Below, piece after piece: positions 1-10,089 of a DNA stretch of 64,000 nucleotides. A program made the translations under genes and the position numbers. This DNA comes from Semisulcospira habei (Eukaryota; Mollusca; Gastropoda; Semisulcospiridae): contig BTPG01000006.1 in assembly GCA_036245525.1 (NCBI GenBank), positions 69,720,101 through 69,784,100 of the forward strand. The letters run 5' to 3'. Numbering within the stretch: position 1 is the stretch's first letter; the number at the start of each line of letters is the position of its first letter. The notes under the pieces were generated by a model. That model was not told the origin of the DNA. It made no database searches and saw only the letters and a program-made list of their open reading frames with translations.

Positions 1-246
1 GTAATGATTTACTTTACAACGGGTCGGTTAACAGACATAAACAAGACATCGTTTGCCTTCATACCCCATCACTGGCACTCTTCAAACCTATAACGAGCAC
101 GTATAATAATAATGGCAAATCAGATACGTGTGGTGCATTTGTGATTTTAGACTTTTACTGCTGACCTAACTTTCTGCCTCTAGCTATTTTCGTGGTCTTG
201 GTTTTCTTGTTTATGTGTTCGTTTACTTGTTAGTTTGTTTGTTTGT

Positions 247-299
247 TCTTTGATGGTTAGTTAGTTTGTTGGTTGGTTGGTTGGTTGGTTGGTTGGTGA
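247..299. repeat. GTTT/GGTT simple repeat
   Basis: Degenerate tetranucleotide run in the 5' flank of the first RING gene. The second gene has a related but different T/G-rich run at about 6480-6560. Confidence 0.8.
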
Positions 300-482
300 T
301 GTTTTGTGTGTTTTTGTTTCTAAATCAAGAAAGTATGTCCGCACAAACATCGCCCATGCTATGCATTCATTCATATTTGGTTGAGAGACACCCACAATTA
401 CGGGCTCTTTGGCGTACAGTGAACAAAGGTTTAACTTATTGTGCCCGAGGTACGAAATACCCACACTTTAGAGTTATCCTCT

Positions 483-556
483 GAGGACTGCATTACAATT
501 TTGGAGACAGATCGACCATGATAGTTCAAGAGTGGTGGCAGAATAGCTTGGCGCAT
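483..556. mobile_element. PalA single arm upstream of gene 1
   Basis: One arm only of the PalA palindrome (GACCATGATAGTTCAAG followed by CCAGAATAGCTTGGCGC-like sequence). It lies within an insert of roughly 110-150 bp that is absent from the matching 5' flank of the second gene copy at 6600-6665, so it arrived after the duplication, or was lost from copy 2. Confidence 0.7.
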
Positions 557-594
557 ATTTTCATGCATTCATACTTCTTTCCAGATACCTGACC

Positions 595-3351
595 ATGGCT
601 GCATCATCCAAGACGACTGTTGAAGTTACTGACTGTCCGTCCTGCACGTCCCTATGTTTGAGTCCAACCATCTTGCCTTGCGGACACGTCATCTGTAGAA
701 AATGTCTACGCACAACTTTGGAAGACAGGGGACATATGTCTGCCTGTCCCTCATGTAGCCACAGTGTGTCACTGAAAAAGGGGCAGACAATCAGCGAGTT
801 GGCGGAAGAGCTAGGCAAGGACCTCGTTCTGGAGGATCTGGTGACCCAACAACTGGCTCTTCAAGGTCAGGTCTACTGCCTGGTGTGTCCCAAAACATTG
901 GCCACTACAGTGTGTGTTGACTGTAGGGACGTCTACTGTCAGGCTTGTTCCAAGTCTCATAAGAAGATGACAACCACTAAGGACCACCTCCAGCAAGACC
1001 TGCCCCATACTCTAACCAGCGCACCACCAACCGCCCGACAAACGCCCAAGCCGAAGGATGACGTCGTTTCATGCACCTCAGAAGACAGTATTCACTGCGA
1101 CCAAGACACCCGGCCTCGGCAAAACAAAGACAATGAGTTACTTAAACAAGAGGCCAGACTGTGCCGGAAGGAGGTATCCCTTCTCAAAGATGCCGTCAGG
1201 GCTGTGGACGCCAACGTTGTTCAGCTACAGGTGGTGAAGAACGGGCTGGAGAATAAGCAGCAACTGCTTTTGTCATACGCCGCGCATATCTGCAGTCCCG
1301 ATGACGTCATGGTGACCAATGCACGCACCATGCTGTCCCGTGTGAGGCGTGTTCGCGAAGATTGCCGCCCGCCAACTGAGGTCGCATTGGCCAAGCTGAC
1401 GGACCAGATAAACACGCTGAATGACAAGTCTGCAGTCACAAAAGGTATCATTGAAACAAAAACGAACATTTTGGTTACGTATTATAAATAACTGCAAATT
1501 TATCTTGTACAAAATTGCGCTCAAAAGCTCACAGCTAACCCTGTATTTACTGAAATTTGAATCGTTAATCTGTAAACTAAATTCAGTCATGATAATTAAA
1601 TTCTGCTAATATACAATGTAATATGTCTAAAATGTGTTTATGTTTCTGTTGTATATTCTTGGAAGTCATTATCCTTCCAAATGTATTAACCTCATTGTTC
1701 ATGCAGCCACCGGTACTGTTTACATTCTCGGTGGCTGAATGAACAAGGAGTTTAATGCTTTTATCGAAATAACTAAAACAGTAATAAAGAGTGTAATTTG
1801 TCGACCAGTACCTAGATAACACTATCTTTTTCGGGTGTATTCTTTTAACACATTCTAGACGTGCAGTAATGAGATACGCGGCATTATGCCACGCCATGCT
1901 TAATGCTGTATGCCTAATATCCGGATACGGAGCGTCTCCAATGATTTAATGTCCTAGCTGCAAGGACCCAGCTCCAATTTCTATCTCCTTACCGACACCT
2001 CCAACGTCACTGACCCAACCTCAAAGTCCCACCCCATGCCCCCAAAAGTGCTTGTGGTGTATTGTCAGCGTGTGAAGTGTGCGCTGGTCTGTGATTCTGG
2101 ATCTTACGGCCTAGAGTCTTAAGAGTCAAAATAACAGACCAGCACACAGATGTGACATTGACGATGCACCAGCCGCACGTCAGTCGTGAGGTTTTGTTTG
2201 AAACGAACGACTTCCAAAAACGAGTGACAGAAAAATCACGGAGGACTACCAGCTTGTACCCATGGGCAACACACCAATGAGGATCTATGCCTCTTGGAGA
2301 TGTCTGGAGTGTTCTTTTGCTTATGGTGCAAGCTGGTTACATCCGCCATGATCTCGCTCTCGTTCGTTGTTGGGAGTCGTTCGGGCTAAACGTAACTTAC
2401 CTAGTAATATATAGCGGCACCTAGACTGTCACACTCGTGTTTGTAGATATAATAACACACGTGGTAATTACTGCAGACATATCTTTGTGCGCAGGGCTTA
2501 CATCATTTGATCCTATGACATCAGCGCCACGAAAAACGTTTACAACTAAGCCTGATGTTGTCGGAGACACACATAAAGACGGTCCGGTTGTAACCTGCAT
2601 TGTGGCCTCAGGCGATGGTCGTCTAGTGATGGCGGATGAAAACAACTTCATGATCAAGGTCGCTGATCTAACTGATCCAACCAAAAGCATCCGGGGCATT
2701 AAGGTCGGCACTATGCCTATTCGCCTTGCCATTCTTCCAGACAACCAGGTGGCCGTAACAGCTGGTGAAAAAAGTATCTACTTTGTGGACATCAGCGGTC
2801 AGCTGTCTGTCGCTTCACGTGTGAAGACTGTTAGACAGTACTGTGGGGTGGCTTCAGTGCCGGAGGATGACACTCTGGTTGTTGGATGTGAAAAAGACGA
2901 TGAAGGTATAGTGTGTATTAACGTCATCACGCGAGCTGGTGTCGTGGTGCGGACAGTCGTTGACAGTAATACTATCCCTGATTTGGACTGGCCTGGCAAC
3001 TTCTGCTTACAGAAAGGATTTATCCTAGTGTCTGACTGTGGTACCAATGCTGTTCATCGAGTGGAACTTACTACAGGCCGAGTTGTTGCAAAACTGACTC
3101 ACGCTGAGCTGAAGCGGCCATGGGAAGTGATTTCGGATAGCCACGGTAACTGTTACGTAACCAGTGCTTACGGTCAGCGTGTGCTAGTCTTCAACCCAGC
3201 TGGACAAGGGAGAAGGCTGCTGTACGGCCCACAGGACGGGGATGGACCTCGAGTACAGCCGTGGGGAGTGTGTGTCACCAACACGGGCATTGTGGTCACG
3301 TGGAATGAAGATCTTAGTTTCACTGCGGTTGTTGGCTATGACCTCACCTGA
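595..3351 (+). CDS. TRIM-like E3 ubiquitin ligase (RING, B-box, coiled coil, NHL-like propeller), copy 1
   Basis: Two exons, 595-1444 and 2495-3351. The donor is AAAG|GTATCA and the acceptor GCGCAG|GG; the intron is 1,050 bp in phase 1 and the spliced product is 568 aa. The N-terminal RING is C3HC4: C14, C17, C29, H31, C34, C37, C51, C54. A B-box-like zinc site follows: C95, C98, C107, C110, C115, C118, H122, H131. A Ser/Thr/Pro linker leads to a coiled coil at about 180-280. Exon 2 encodes about 285 residues of repeated hydrophobic beta blades with Gly/Asp turns, as in NHL/WD-type propellers. By family, the RING would recruit an E2 and the propeller would bind substrate or RNA. ATG 595 follows a probable 5'UTR acceptor (TTTCCAG, AG at 583-584) that is conserved 10 nt before the ATG of copy 2. 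The exact TRIM subfamily is uncertain; a TRIM56- or TRIM2/3-like label would be a guess. Confidence 0.88.
1849..1945. mobile_element. PalD palindrome in intron of gene 1
   Basis: Flanked by TTAA at 1845-1848 and 1946-1949. Arms read CACATTCTAGACGTG and GAGCGTCTCCAATGAT around ATACGCGGC. The orthologous insertion is present in copy 2 at 7917-7988. Confidence 0.75.
2082..2147. mobile_element. PalC palindrome in intron of gene 1
   Basis: Arms GGTCTGTGATTCTGGATC and a degenerate complement ending CAGACCAGC. The same insertion is at 8127-8190 in copy 2. Confidence 0.65.
2188..2395. mobile_element. PalJ long-TIR palindrome in intron of gene 1
   Basis: Outer arms GAGGTTTTGTTTGAAACG and CTCGTTCGTTGTTGGGAG are inverted around a PalB-like core. 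It is partly deleted on the left of the core. Orthologous to 8228-8490; the best-preserved copy is at 55920-56170. Confidence 0.7.
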
Positions 3352-3419
3352 TAACCGTGTGCATGATTGGACACGTCATCCCGTAACTGCAGGGACGTAG
3401 CCAACAACATTCGCCCCGT

Positions 3420-4010
3420 TAGCTAAAGGTTCCCTGGTTTGTTTCTTAACTGAGGTTGAACGAACCTGAACGAACGTAGGCGAACTTGAGCAAACTAGGT
3501 TCGCCATGGTTCTCTTTCTTAATTGACGTGCTTGGTTCGTCGGAAGTAGGTCTGCGACAGTATTCAAAATGGCTGCCGCAATGCCGCTTCGCGATTTGGG
3601 AGATTTTTGTTTTTGTACTCCTTGCAGGAGGGATTCCACAAACAGCGATGCGCCTCCCACAAATCAATAAATAGGTCTTGTCAAGTTCCTCGCACGAAAG
3701 TGAAATATCGCCGTCCGCCATGGTTGATGGATTAGTGACTATCTTCTTATCTCCAATGCAGAAGAGGGTAACAGTTTCAACCAATCAGAGAAAATGATCG
3801 CCTTAGATTGCTCGATATGTCATGCGATCTTTTTTTTCCGACAGCGAACTATGGTTTGCTGAGGTTTGCAAACTACTTCGAACTAGTTCGGCGTATCTTT
3901 GGATCGTCCATTTAAGAACCAACCTAGTTCGCCCGAGATCGTAAACTCTTGATTTTCAGAGTTGGCGAACACAATGTACGGGTAGGTTCGTCCAATTACT
4001 GAAGAACGGC
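3420..4010. mobile_element. Possible degenerate TIR DNA transposon
   Basis: GAACTAGGTTCGCC-like and TTCTTAA..GACG motifs occur in inverted orientation at both sides (around 3420-3540 and 3890-4010). The centre carries a minus-strand open frame. The ends are not sharp, so limits and superfamily are uncertain. Confidence 0.35.
3446..3721 (-). CDS. Short ORF in TIR-like element, 91 aa, unknown
   Basis: The ATG is in a strong context (ACCATGGCGG), and an inverted CCAAT box (TGATTGGTTG) lies about 70 nt upstream on the minus strand. The predicted protein starts MADGDISLSCEELDKTY and is lysine/arginine-rich towards the end. It resembles a first exon or leader of a transposon protein, but no catalytic motif is visible and I do not recognise the family. 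It may be chance. Confidence 0.3.
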   Translation of the reverse strand: MADGDISLSCEELDKTYLLICGRRIAVCGIPPARSTKTKISQIAKRHCGSHFEYCRRPTSDEPSTSIKKENHGEPSLLKFAYVRSGSFNLS

Positions 4011-4072
4011 TTTTACAGTTTCAGTGATAAGGTGCCGAGCTAGTTTGGCACCTTCTCACTGTGACTGTAAAA
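4011..4072. repeat. Isolated palindrome
   Basis: Arms TTTTACAGTTTCAGTGATAA / TTCTCACTGTGACTGTAAAA, each running into AGGTGCC/GGCACC at the loop. A unique family in this window. Confidence 0.75.
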
Positions 4073-4977
4073 CCGTCCTTGGCCTGATAACCGTTTAACT
4101 TGGTCACAATCGTCACTTTGATAGCTACCACGGTACCTTTGTACTTCAGTTATATGTACACCGTCCATGGATGGCTAACCAGTTAACTCGCTCCCAAACG
4201 CCACTGTAATTGCTCGATCGGCACCTCCCCGCACCAACTGTAAACCGTCCATAGACAAATAACTAGCTAAATGGGTAACAGCCGAGCAAACCGGCGCGAC
4301 CTGCCCTATTCTATGAATGACTGAATTCAGCTTAGATAAGCCAGACGTGTCAATAAGGAAGTGTAATGTCATACGACATGTGTGATCGTGAGGTAACCAA
4401 TAAACAAACGCGGCCTTGATCTTGGACACGTGTACTAAGGTAATGCGTCAGTCTGGACTGCCGAGTTAATTCTCTACAATACAGTACTGAATACTGAATT
4501 ATAATCAAATCCGTCGACAGACCAACTGACACAGTGTTTAACTTTGCTAACCAAAGTTCGGATAAATAATGTGCTGTGGTGAGAGTTATATTATACGACA
4601 AATGTGCTTCTACTGGAATGTCTGCATAGCTACGTAACTGGAATGCACAGCCAATGTTTAACAGCCTCGTAGTTTGATATTCAAGCCTAAAATCGAAATC
4701 AGTGGACCGGTTTTTTCGCCGTGTATTCTATCGACGTTGTGCTTAAAGTATCAGCTGCTAACGCATTTTTGGATCGCGTACAGAAACAAGTGTTGACTGT
4801 GCCTACAGTACTGCAATCAAAGAAACGCCCGTCTCTACGTTGTCACCTGAAGGTAAGTGTACACAGTGATAACTATTGCCCTCATAAGGTCGATCAACTT
4901 CTAGTTCGGGAAGCGACTTCTGACCATTATAGTTCAAGGATCGATGTAAATTCACTTACACTGCTCACAGACTGTGT
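4073..4977. other. Intergenic sequence, nothing recognised
   Basis: AT-rich sequence between the two RING genes. Only short chance open frames were seen, with no splice-like exon or family motif. Confidence 0.5.
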
Positions 4978-4981
4978 TTAA

Positions 4982-5065
4982 CCATTTGGCTGTCGGTAGC
5001 GGTTTTTGTCGCGATGATTCCTGTAGGAATCATTGCGACATAAACCGCTACCGACAACTAAATGG
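4982..5065. mobile_element. PalE palindrome
   Basis: Exactly bounded by TTAA (4978-4981, 5066-5069). Arms CCATTTGGCTGTCGGTAGCG and its inverse surround GTCGCGATGATTCCTG. Confidence 0.88.
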
Positions 5066-5069
5066 TTAA

Positions 5070-6000
5070 TTTACAAGAGCACAAACAGTCCAAGGAACAT
5101 GTCCAGATACAAAGTAGAATCAGCAAAAGGCATCTAGTCAAAGAGATTTTATTTGTCCTGCTGTTCGGAAACTCCTCACCTTCGGGAAAGGGGAGGGGGT
5201 GGGGGAGGGGGTAGGGTGATGATCTGTGTCTCTTGCAGTTGGATCAAGCTCAGTTTTTTCTTGGCAGTGGGAGGGTTAGGCCTACATGACAGTATTCATA
5301 TCGCTCTAGGTCAGGGTGGCGCGTCACCAGTGCTAAGAAGAGTTGTGTATTTGACAATATTATATACTAGTGAACGCAAAAAAGTACAACGATCAACGGC
5401 AGGGCCCACGCCAAAGCCTTGATACGAAGCTAACAAAGACAGCATAATAAATATCTCATGTTACCGTGTAGCAGGGATCTGCGCTATCTGCATAATTCTA
5501 CTGATATCTAGGTCACTAAACAAAACTGTTCTGATAAATATAAGTAGCTCTTTGCTGTCAGTCTTGCTGAAAGATTCAACGTTGCTATAATTATGTACCC
5601 AGCGCGAATCCACCCAGTGTAAATGTGCATCAATTATAACCAAAATTATCAGGTGAGCGGATTCAAGCCTGTGTAGATTTACACTTGGTGTAGGTTATTG
5701 ATGCTGGGCAGATTCACGTCTGAATCTGAGTAGTCTCGCGGCAGCACAAATTTACACTGGGCGTATTCACCCCCTGGTTTGTTCGCACTGGATAGAGTGT
5801 CGCTGGGTGTATTCAAGCTGGATATATTCACACACCTGCGCGGGATGATGCTTTTCATTAAAAGGGGGAGGAGAGTTATTTTTTCATCTGATATGTTAGT
5901 TTCCAGCTTCCAAATTATCAACTGACCGGTCAAAACAATGATTTTCTTTTTAAAAAGAAAATTGTCTTCCAATTTTTTTTTAAATATTTAAAAAATTTTA
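5070..6000. other. Intergenic, degenerate repeats only
   Basis: Contains a G-rich tract (5190-5215) and several degenerate inverted copies of TTTACACTGGG-like sequence at 5600-5830. No gene recognised. Confidence 0.45.
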
Positions 6001-6007
6001 TTCATTA

Positions 6008-6012
6008 TTTTT

Positions 6013-6052
<40 letters not shown>

Positions 6053-6093
6053 TTGGGGGAGGGGGATGTTGGGGCTGGGGGGGGGGGGGGGGG
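6008..6093. repeat. ATTT microsatellite followed by G tract
   Basis: About 11 ATTT units (to about 6054) followed by G-rich sequence with a run of about 15 G at 6079-6093. Confidence 0.9.
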
Positions 6094-6677
6094 CTTCCCC
6101 GTCCCGCCTTACCCCTAACCTGGTCTCAACGCCACTGTCACGCAGGGTAGATTAACACCAAACTATCACTCTGACTGTACAGACTGACAACTCGAGCTTT
6201 TTAAAAACAAATTTCTTTCTTATCAGTGTTTCGTTTATACTTGATTTCGGCCAGACATATGGCACCAGATATGGGTACTGGACAAAGCCTCCGTGTATGT
6301 GCTGGCATATTAATTTACTTTACCACCAGGCGGTTGACATAAAAAAAAGACATCGTTTGCCTCCATACTGCATCACAGACACTCCTCAAACCGTTACCAG
6401 CACGTATAATAATAATGTAAAGTCAGATACATGTGGTGATTATATGATTTAAGACTTCTTCCTGCGGTTTTTTTCGCAGTCTTGGTTTTCTTGTTTGTTT
6501 GCTTGCTTGTTTGTTTATGTTGCTTGGTTGGTTGGTGTTTGTTTTGTTTTGTTGTTTGTTTTTAAATGAGGAAAGTATGTTCGCATGGACATCTCCCATG
6601 TTATTGCATTCATTGATATTTTTCATGGGAGACATCAACAGTTTCATGCATTTATACTTCTTACCAGATACCTGACC

Positions 6678-9436
6678 ATGGCTGCAAAATCCAAAACGAA
6701 TGTTGAAGTTACTGACTGTCCGTCCTGCAAGTCCCAGTGTTTGAGTCCAACCATCTTGCCTTGCGGACACGTCGTCTGTAGAAAATGTCTTCGCAAAACT
6801 TTGGAAGACAGGGGAAATATGTCTACCTGTCCCTCGTGTAATCACAGTTTATCACTGACCAAGGGGCAGACAATCAGCGAGTTGACGGAAGACCTAGGCA
6901 AAGACCTCGTTCTGGAGGATCTGGTGACCCAACAACTGACTCTTCAAGGTCAAGTCTACTGCCTGGTGTGTCCCAACAAGGTGGCCACTAAAGTGTGTGT
7001 TGACTGTAGGGACGTCTACTGTCAGGCTTGTTCCAAGTCTCATAAAAAGATGACAACCACTAAGGACCACCTCCAGCAAGACCTGCCCCTTACTCTACTC
7101 AGCGCACCACCAACGGCCCGACAAACGCCCAAGCCGAAGGATGACGTCATTTCATGTACCTCAGAAGACAGCACTCGCTACGAGCATGACACCCTGCTTC
7201 GGCAAAACACGGACAATGAGTTACTTAAACAAGAGGCCAGACTGTGCCAAGAGGGGGCAGCCCTTCTCAAGGACGCCGTCAGGGCGGTGGAGACCAATAT
7301 TGTTCAGCTACAGGAGGTGAAGAACAGGCTAGAGAATAAGCAGGAACTGCTTTTGTCATACGCCGCGCATATCTGCAGTACCGATGACGTCATGATGGCC
7401 AATGCCTGCGCCATGCTGCCCCGTGTGAAGCGTGTTCGCGAAGACTGCCGCCCGCCAACTGAGGTCGCCTTGGCCAAACTGACGGAGCAGATCAACACGC
7501 TGATTGACAAATCTGCAGTCACACCAGGTATTATTGCAAACAGCACATTTGGGTTATGTATTATAAATAACTGCAAATTCAACACGTAAAAAAAATCTGA
7601 TCAAAAGCACTACTGAAACTTATATTGTTAATATGTATATTAAATTCTTCATGATCGTTTACATTCTTCTAATATGAATGTAATATGCCTAACATATGTT
7701 TGTTTCTGTTATATATTCGTGGAAGTCATTGTCTGTCCAACTTAAATTTATTAAAGTCATTGTTCATGCAGCCACCGGTACTGTTTACATTCTCTGTGGC
7801 TGAATGGACAAAGATTTTAATGCTTTTATTGAAATATCACATAATACAGTAATAAGATTCTATTTCTTTTTAACGTTACCTAGATAACAATATCTTTTCC
7901 GGGTGTATTCTTTTAACACATTCGAGACGTGCTGTATTCAGATACGCGGCTTTATGCCTCGTTCTGGATACGGCGCGTCTCCAATGATTTAATGTCCTAG
8001 TTGCAAGGATCCAACTCCAATATTTATTTCCTTACCGACACATCTCCAACGTCACTGACCAAACCCCAAAGTCCAATCCCCATCCCCGACAAAGTGCTTA
8101 CGTGCGTTTTCGGATTGTGAAGTGTAAAGTGGCCTGTGATTTTGGACCTTACAGCCTAGAGCCGTAAGATCCAGAATCACTTACAGGCATACAGCTGTGA
8201 CATTGACTACGCAACAGCCTCACGTCAGTAGTGAGGTTTCGTTTGAAACGAACGACTCCCAACAACGAGTGACAGAAGTCACGGCGAACTACCAGCTTGT
8301 ACCAAAGCATGGGCAACACTCCAGTCATCTCCAAGAGACATAGATCCTCATGCCTCTTAGAGATCTCTGCCTCTTAGAGATATCTGGAGTGTTCTTTTGC
8401 TAATGGTGCAAACTGGTTACATTCTCCGTAATTTCGCCGTAATTTCGCTCTCGTTGCAAGTTGAGAATCCTTCGGCCTAAACGTAACCTCCCTATTTTGC
8501 GGCAACTAGACTGTTACACTCGTGTTTGTAGATGTAATAATACACGTAGTAATTACTGCAGAGATATCTGTGTGCTCAGGGCTTACATCGTTTGATCCCA
8601 TGACGTCAGTACCACGGAAAACGTTTACAGTGATGCCTGACGTGGTCGGAGACACAAGTAAAGACGGCCCCAATATAACCTGCATTGTGGCCACAGGCGA
8701 TGGCCGTCTAGTGATGGCTGATGACAACAACTACATGATCAAGGTCGCCGATCTAACTGATCCAGCTAACAGTGTCCGGGGCGTTAATATCGACACCATG
8801 CCTTACTGCCTTGCCCTTCTTCCAGACAATCAGGTGGCCGTAACAGCCTTGGAGAAAAGTATCTACTTTGTGGACATCAGCGGCCAGCTGTGTGTCGCTT
8901 CACGCGTGAAGACTGTGAGGCAGTACTGGGGGGTGGCTTCAGTGCCGGAAGATGACACTCTGGTTGTTGGATGTAAAAAGGACGATGATGGTATCGCGTG
9001 TGTTGTCGTCATCACGCGGGCTGGTGCGATGATGAGGACAGTAGTTGACAGCAATACTATCCCCGATTTAAAAAGGCCTAACGACTTATGCTTGGAGAAA
9101 GGATGTATCCTAGTGTCTGAATTTGATGCCAATGCTGTTCATCGAGTGGAACTTGCTACAGGCTGCGTTGTTGCTAAACTGACTCATGAGGAGCTGAATT
9201 GGCCATCCCACGTCACTTCGGATAGCCACGGTAACTGTTACATAGCCAGTGTTAAGGGTCAGTGCATCTTGGTGTACAGCCCAACTGGTCAGTGGAGAAG
9301 ACTGCTCTACGGCCCACAGGATGGGGATGGACCTCGAGTAGAGCCATTGGGAGTGTGTGTCACCAACACGGGCATTGCGGTCACGTGGAATGAAATTCTT
9401 GGTTTCACTGTGGTTGTTGGCTATGATCTTACCTGA
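6678..9436 (+). CDS. TRIM-like E3 ubiquitin ligase, copy 2
   Basis: Exons 6678-7527 and 8580-9436, donor CCAG|GTATTA, acceptor TGCTCAG|G, phase 1, 568 aa. All RING ligands (C14, C17, C29, H31, C34, C37, C51, C54) and B-box ligands are retained, so both copies look functional. There is an in-frame ATG 31 codons upstream (6585), but homology to copy 1 and the conserved acceptor at 6666-6667 favour ATG 6678. Most differences from copy 1 are substitutions, many in the linker and propeller; the RING is closely conserved. No frameshift or stop is seen. Function by family: ubiquitin ligase with a propeller sensing or substrate-binding domain. The two copies probably share regulation, since the 5' flank is also duplicated. 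Confidence 0.88.
7917..7988. mobile_element. PalD palindrome in intron of gene 2
   Basis: TTAA at 7913-7916 and 7989-7992. Same insertion site as 1849-1945, with a shorter internal part. Confidence 0.75.
8127..8190. mobile_element. PalC palindrome in intron of gene 2
   Basis: GTGGCCTGTGATTTTGGACC inverted with TCCAGAATCACTTACAGGC. Orthologous to 2082-2147. Confidence 0.7.
8228..8490. mobile_element. PalJ long-TIR palindrome in intron of gene 2
   Basis: Arms GAGGTTTCGTTTGAAACG and ACGTAACCTC-ending complement. The PalB-like core is duplicated (ATGCCTCTTAGAGAT twice). Confidence 0.7.
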
Positions 9437-9505
9437 TAAGACCCGTGTAACCGCGAGCATGATTGGACACGTTATCCCGTAACTGCAGGGACATTTGCTA
9501 ACTAT

Positions 9506-9557
9506 GTCAGCCTGCGTTGGCCCGCGCACGGTCGTACGCGGGCCAAAGCAGGCTGAC
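9506..9557. mobile_element. PalF palindrome
   Basis: GTCAGCCTGCGTTGGCCCGC inverted with GCGGGCCAAAGCAGGCTGAC, about 85 bp after the stop of gene 2. It has the potential to form a strong GC-rich hairpin. Confidence 0.75.
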
Positions 9558-9689
9558 GCTGGCTTGACAATTTTTGTTGTCACTGGAGAACCGCAAGAAG
9601 CATAGATCCTCAAGAGTCTATTGAGAATTCTTACCTCTTGCTAGTTCCTTGCATTAAGTTCTTACGAGTGGTGGAGGAAGACATTTTTT

Positions 9690-9945
9690 CTTTGGAGAAA
9701 GGGGGTGGGGAGGGGGGGGGAGAGAGAGAGAGGCCAGCGTAGCTTCCCCCCCAAAAAAAAACTGTGGGTGGGTGGGTAGCGGGGGGGGGGGGGAGGGGGG
9801 AGGTGAGTGAAAGGAAACGACAGTCCAACTTACAAAACGACAGGGATACGTTTCTACAGCATGTTAAAAAATAAAGCATAAAATCTTCCAAATGAATAAA
9901 TAATTTCAACTTTAATTTTCTCACAAAATGGGGAGGGGGGGGGGG
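9690..9945. repeat. G-rich low-complexity sequence
   Basis: Several G runs (9698-9720, 9780-9800, 9930-9948) with GA and GGGT stretches. Open frames here are compositional artefacts. Confidence 0.8.
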
Positions 9946-10089
9946 GAGCGTGCATACTCTGCCACCCATTCCCCTCCCCCGCCCTAACAAAATTCACTGG
10001 AAGTGCCAGGGCATTTCCGTTCACTACGCCACTGCGTACGGGTTTGAATGTGTATCTGGCAAGGTGACATACATAACGGTAACAGTCGC

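Larger units (their letters stand above)
1..3410 (+). repeat. Tandem segmental duplication, copy 1
   Basis: This block is duplicated at about 6311-9500. Homology runs from the 5' flank (around 1-250) through both exons and the intron to about 60 bp past the stop codon, where both copies share a segment containing GATTGGACACGT. The sequence between the copies (about 3410-6310) is not duplicated. The left boundary of this copy may lie outside the window. Confidence 0.85.
6311..9500 (+). repeat. Tandem segmental duplication, copy 2
   Basis: Second copy of the 1-3410 block, in direct orientation. Intron length is almost unchanged (1,052 versus 1,050 bp) and exon lengths are identical (850 and 857 bp). 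Confidence 0.85.

Noticed and set aside
6585..6677. 31-residue N-terminal extension of the second RING protein
   Set aside because: No counterpart in copy 1, and a conserved splice acceptor lies between this ATG and the homologous ATG.
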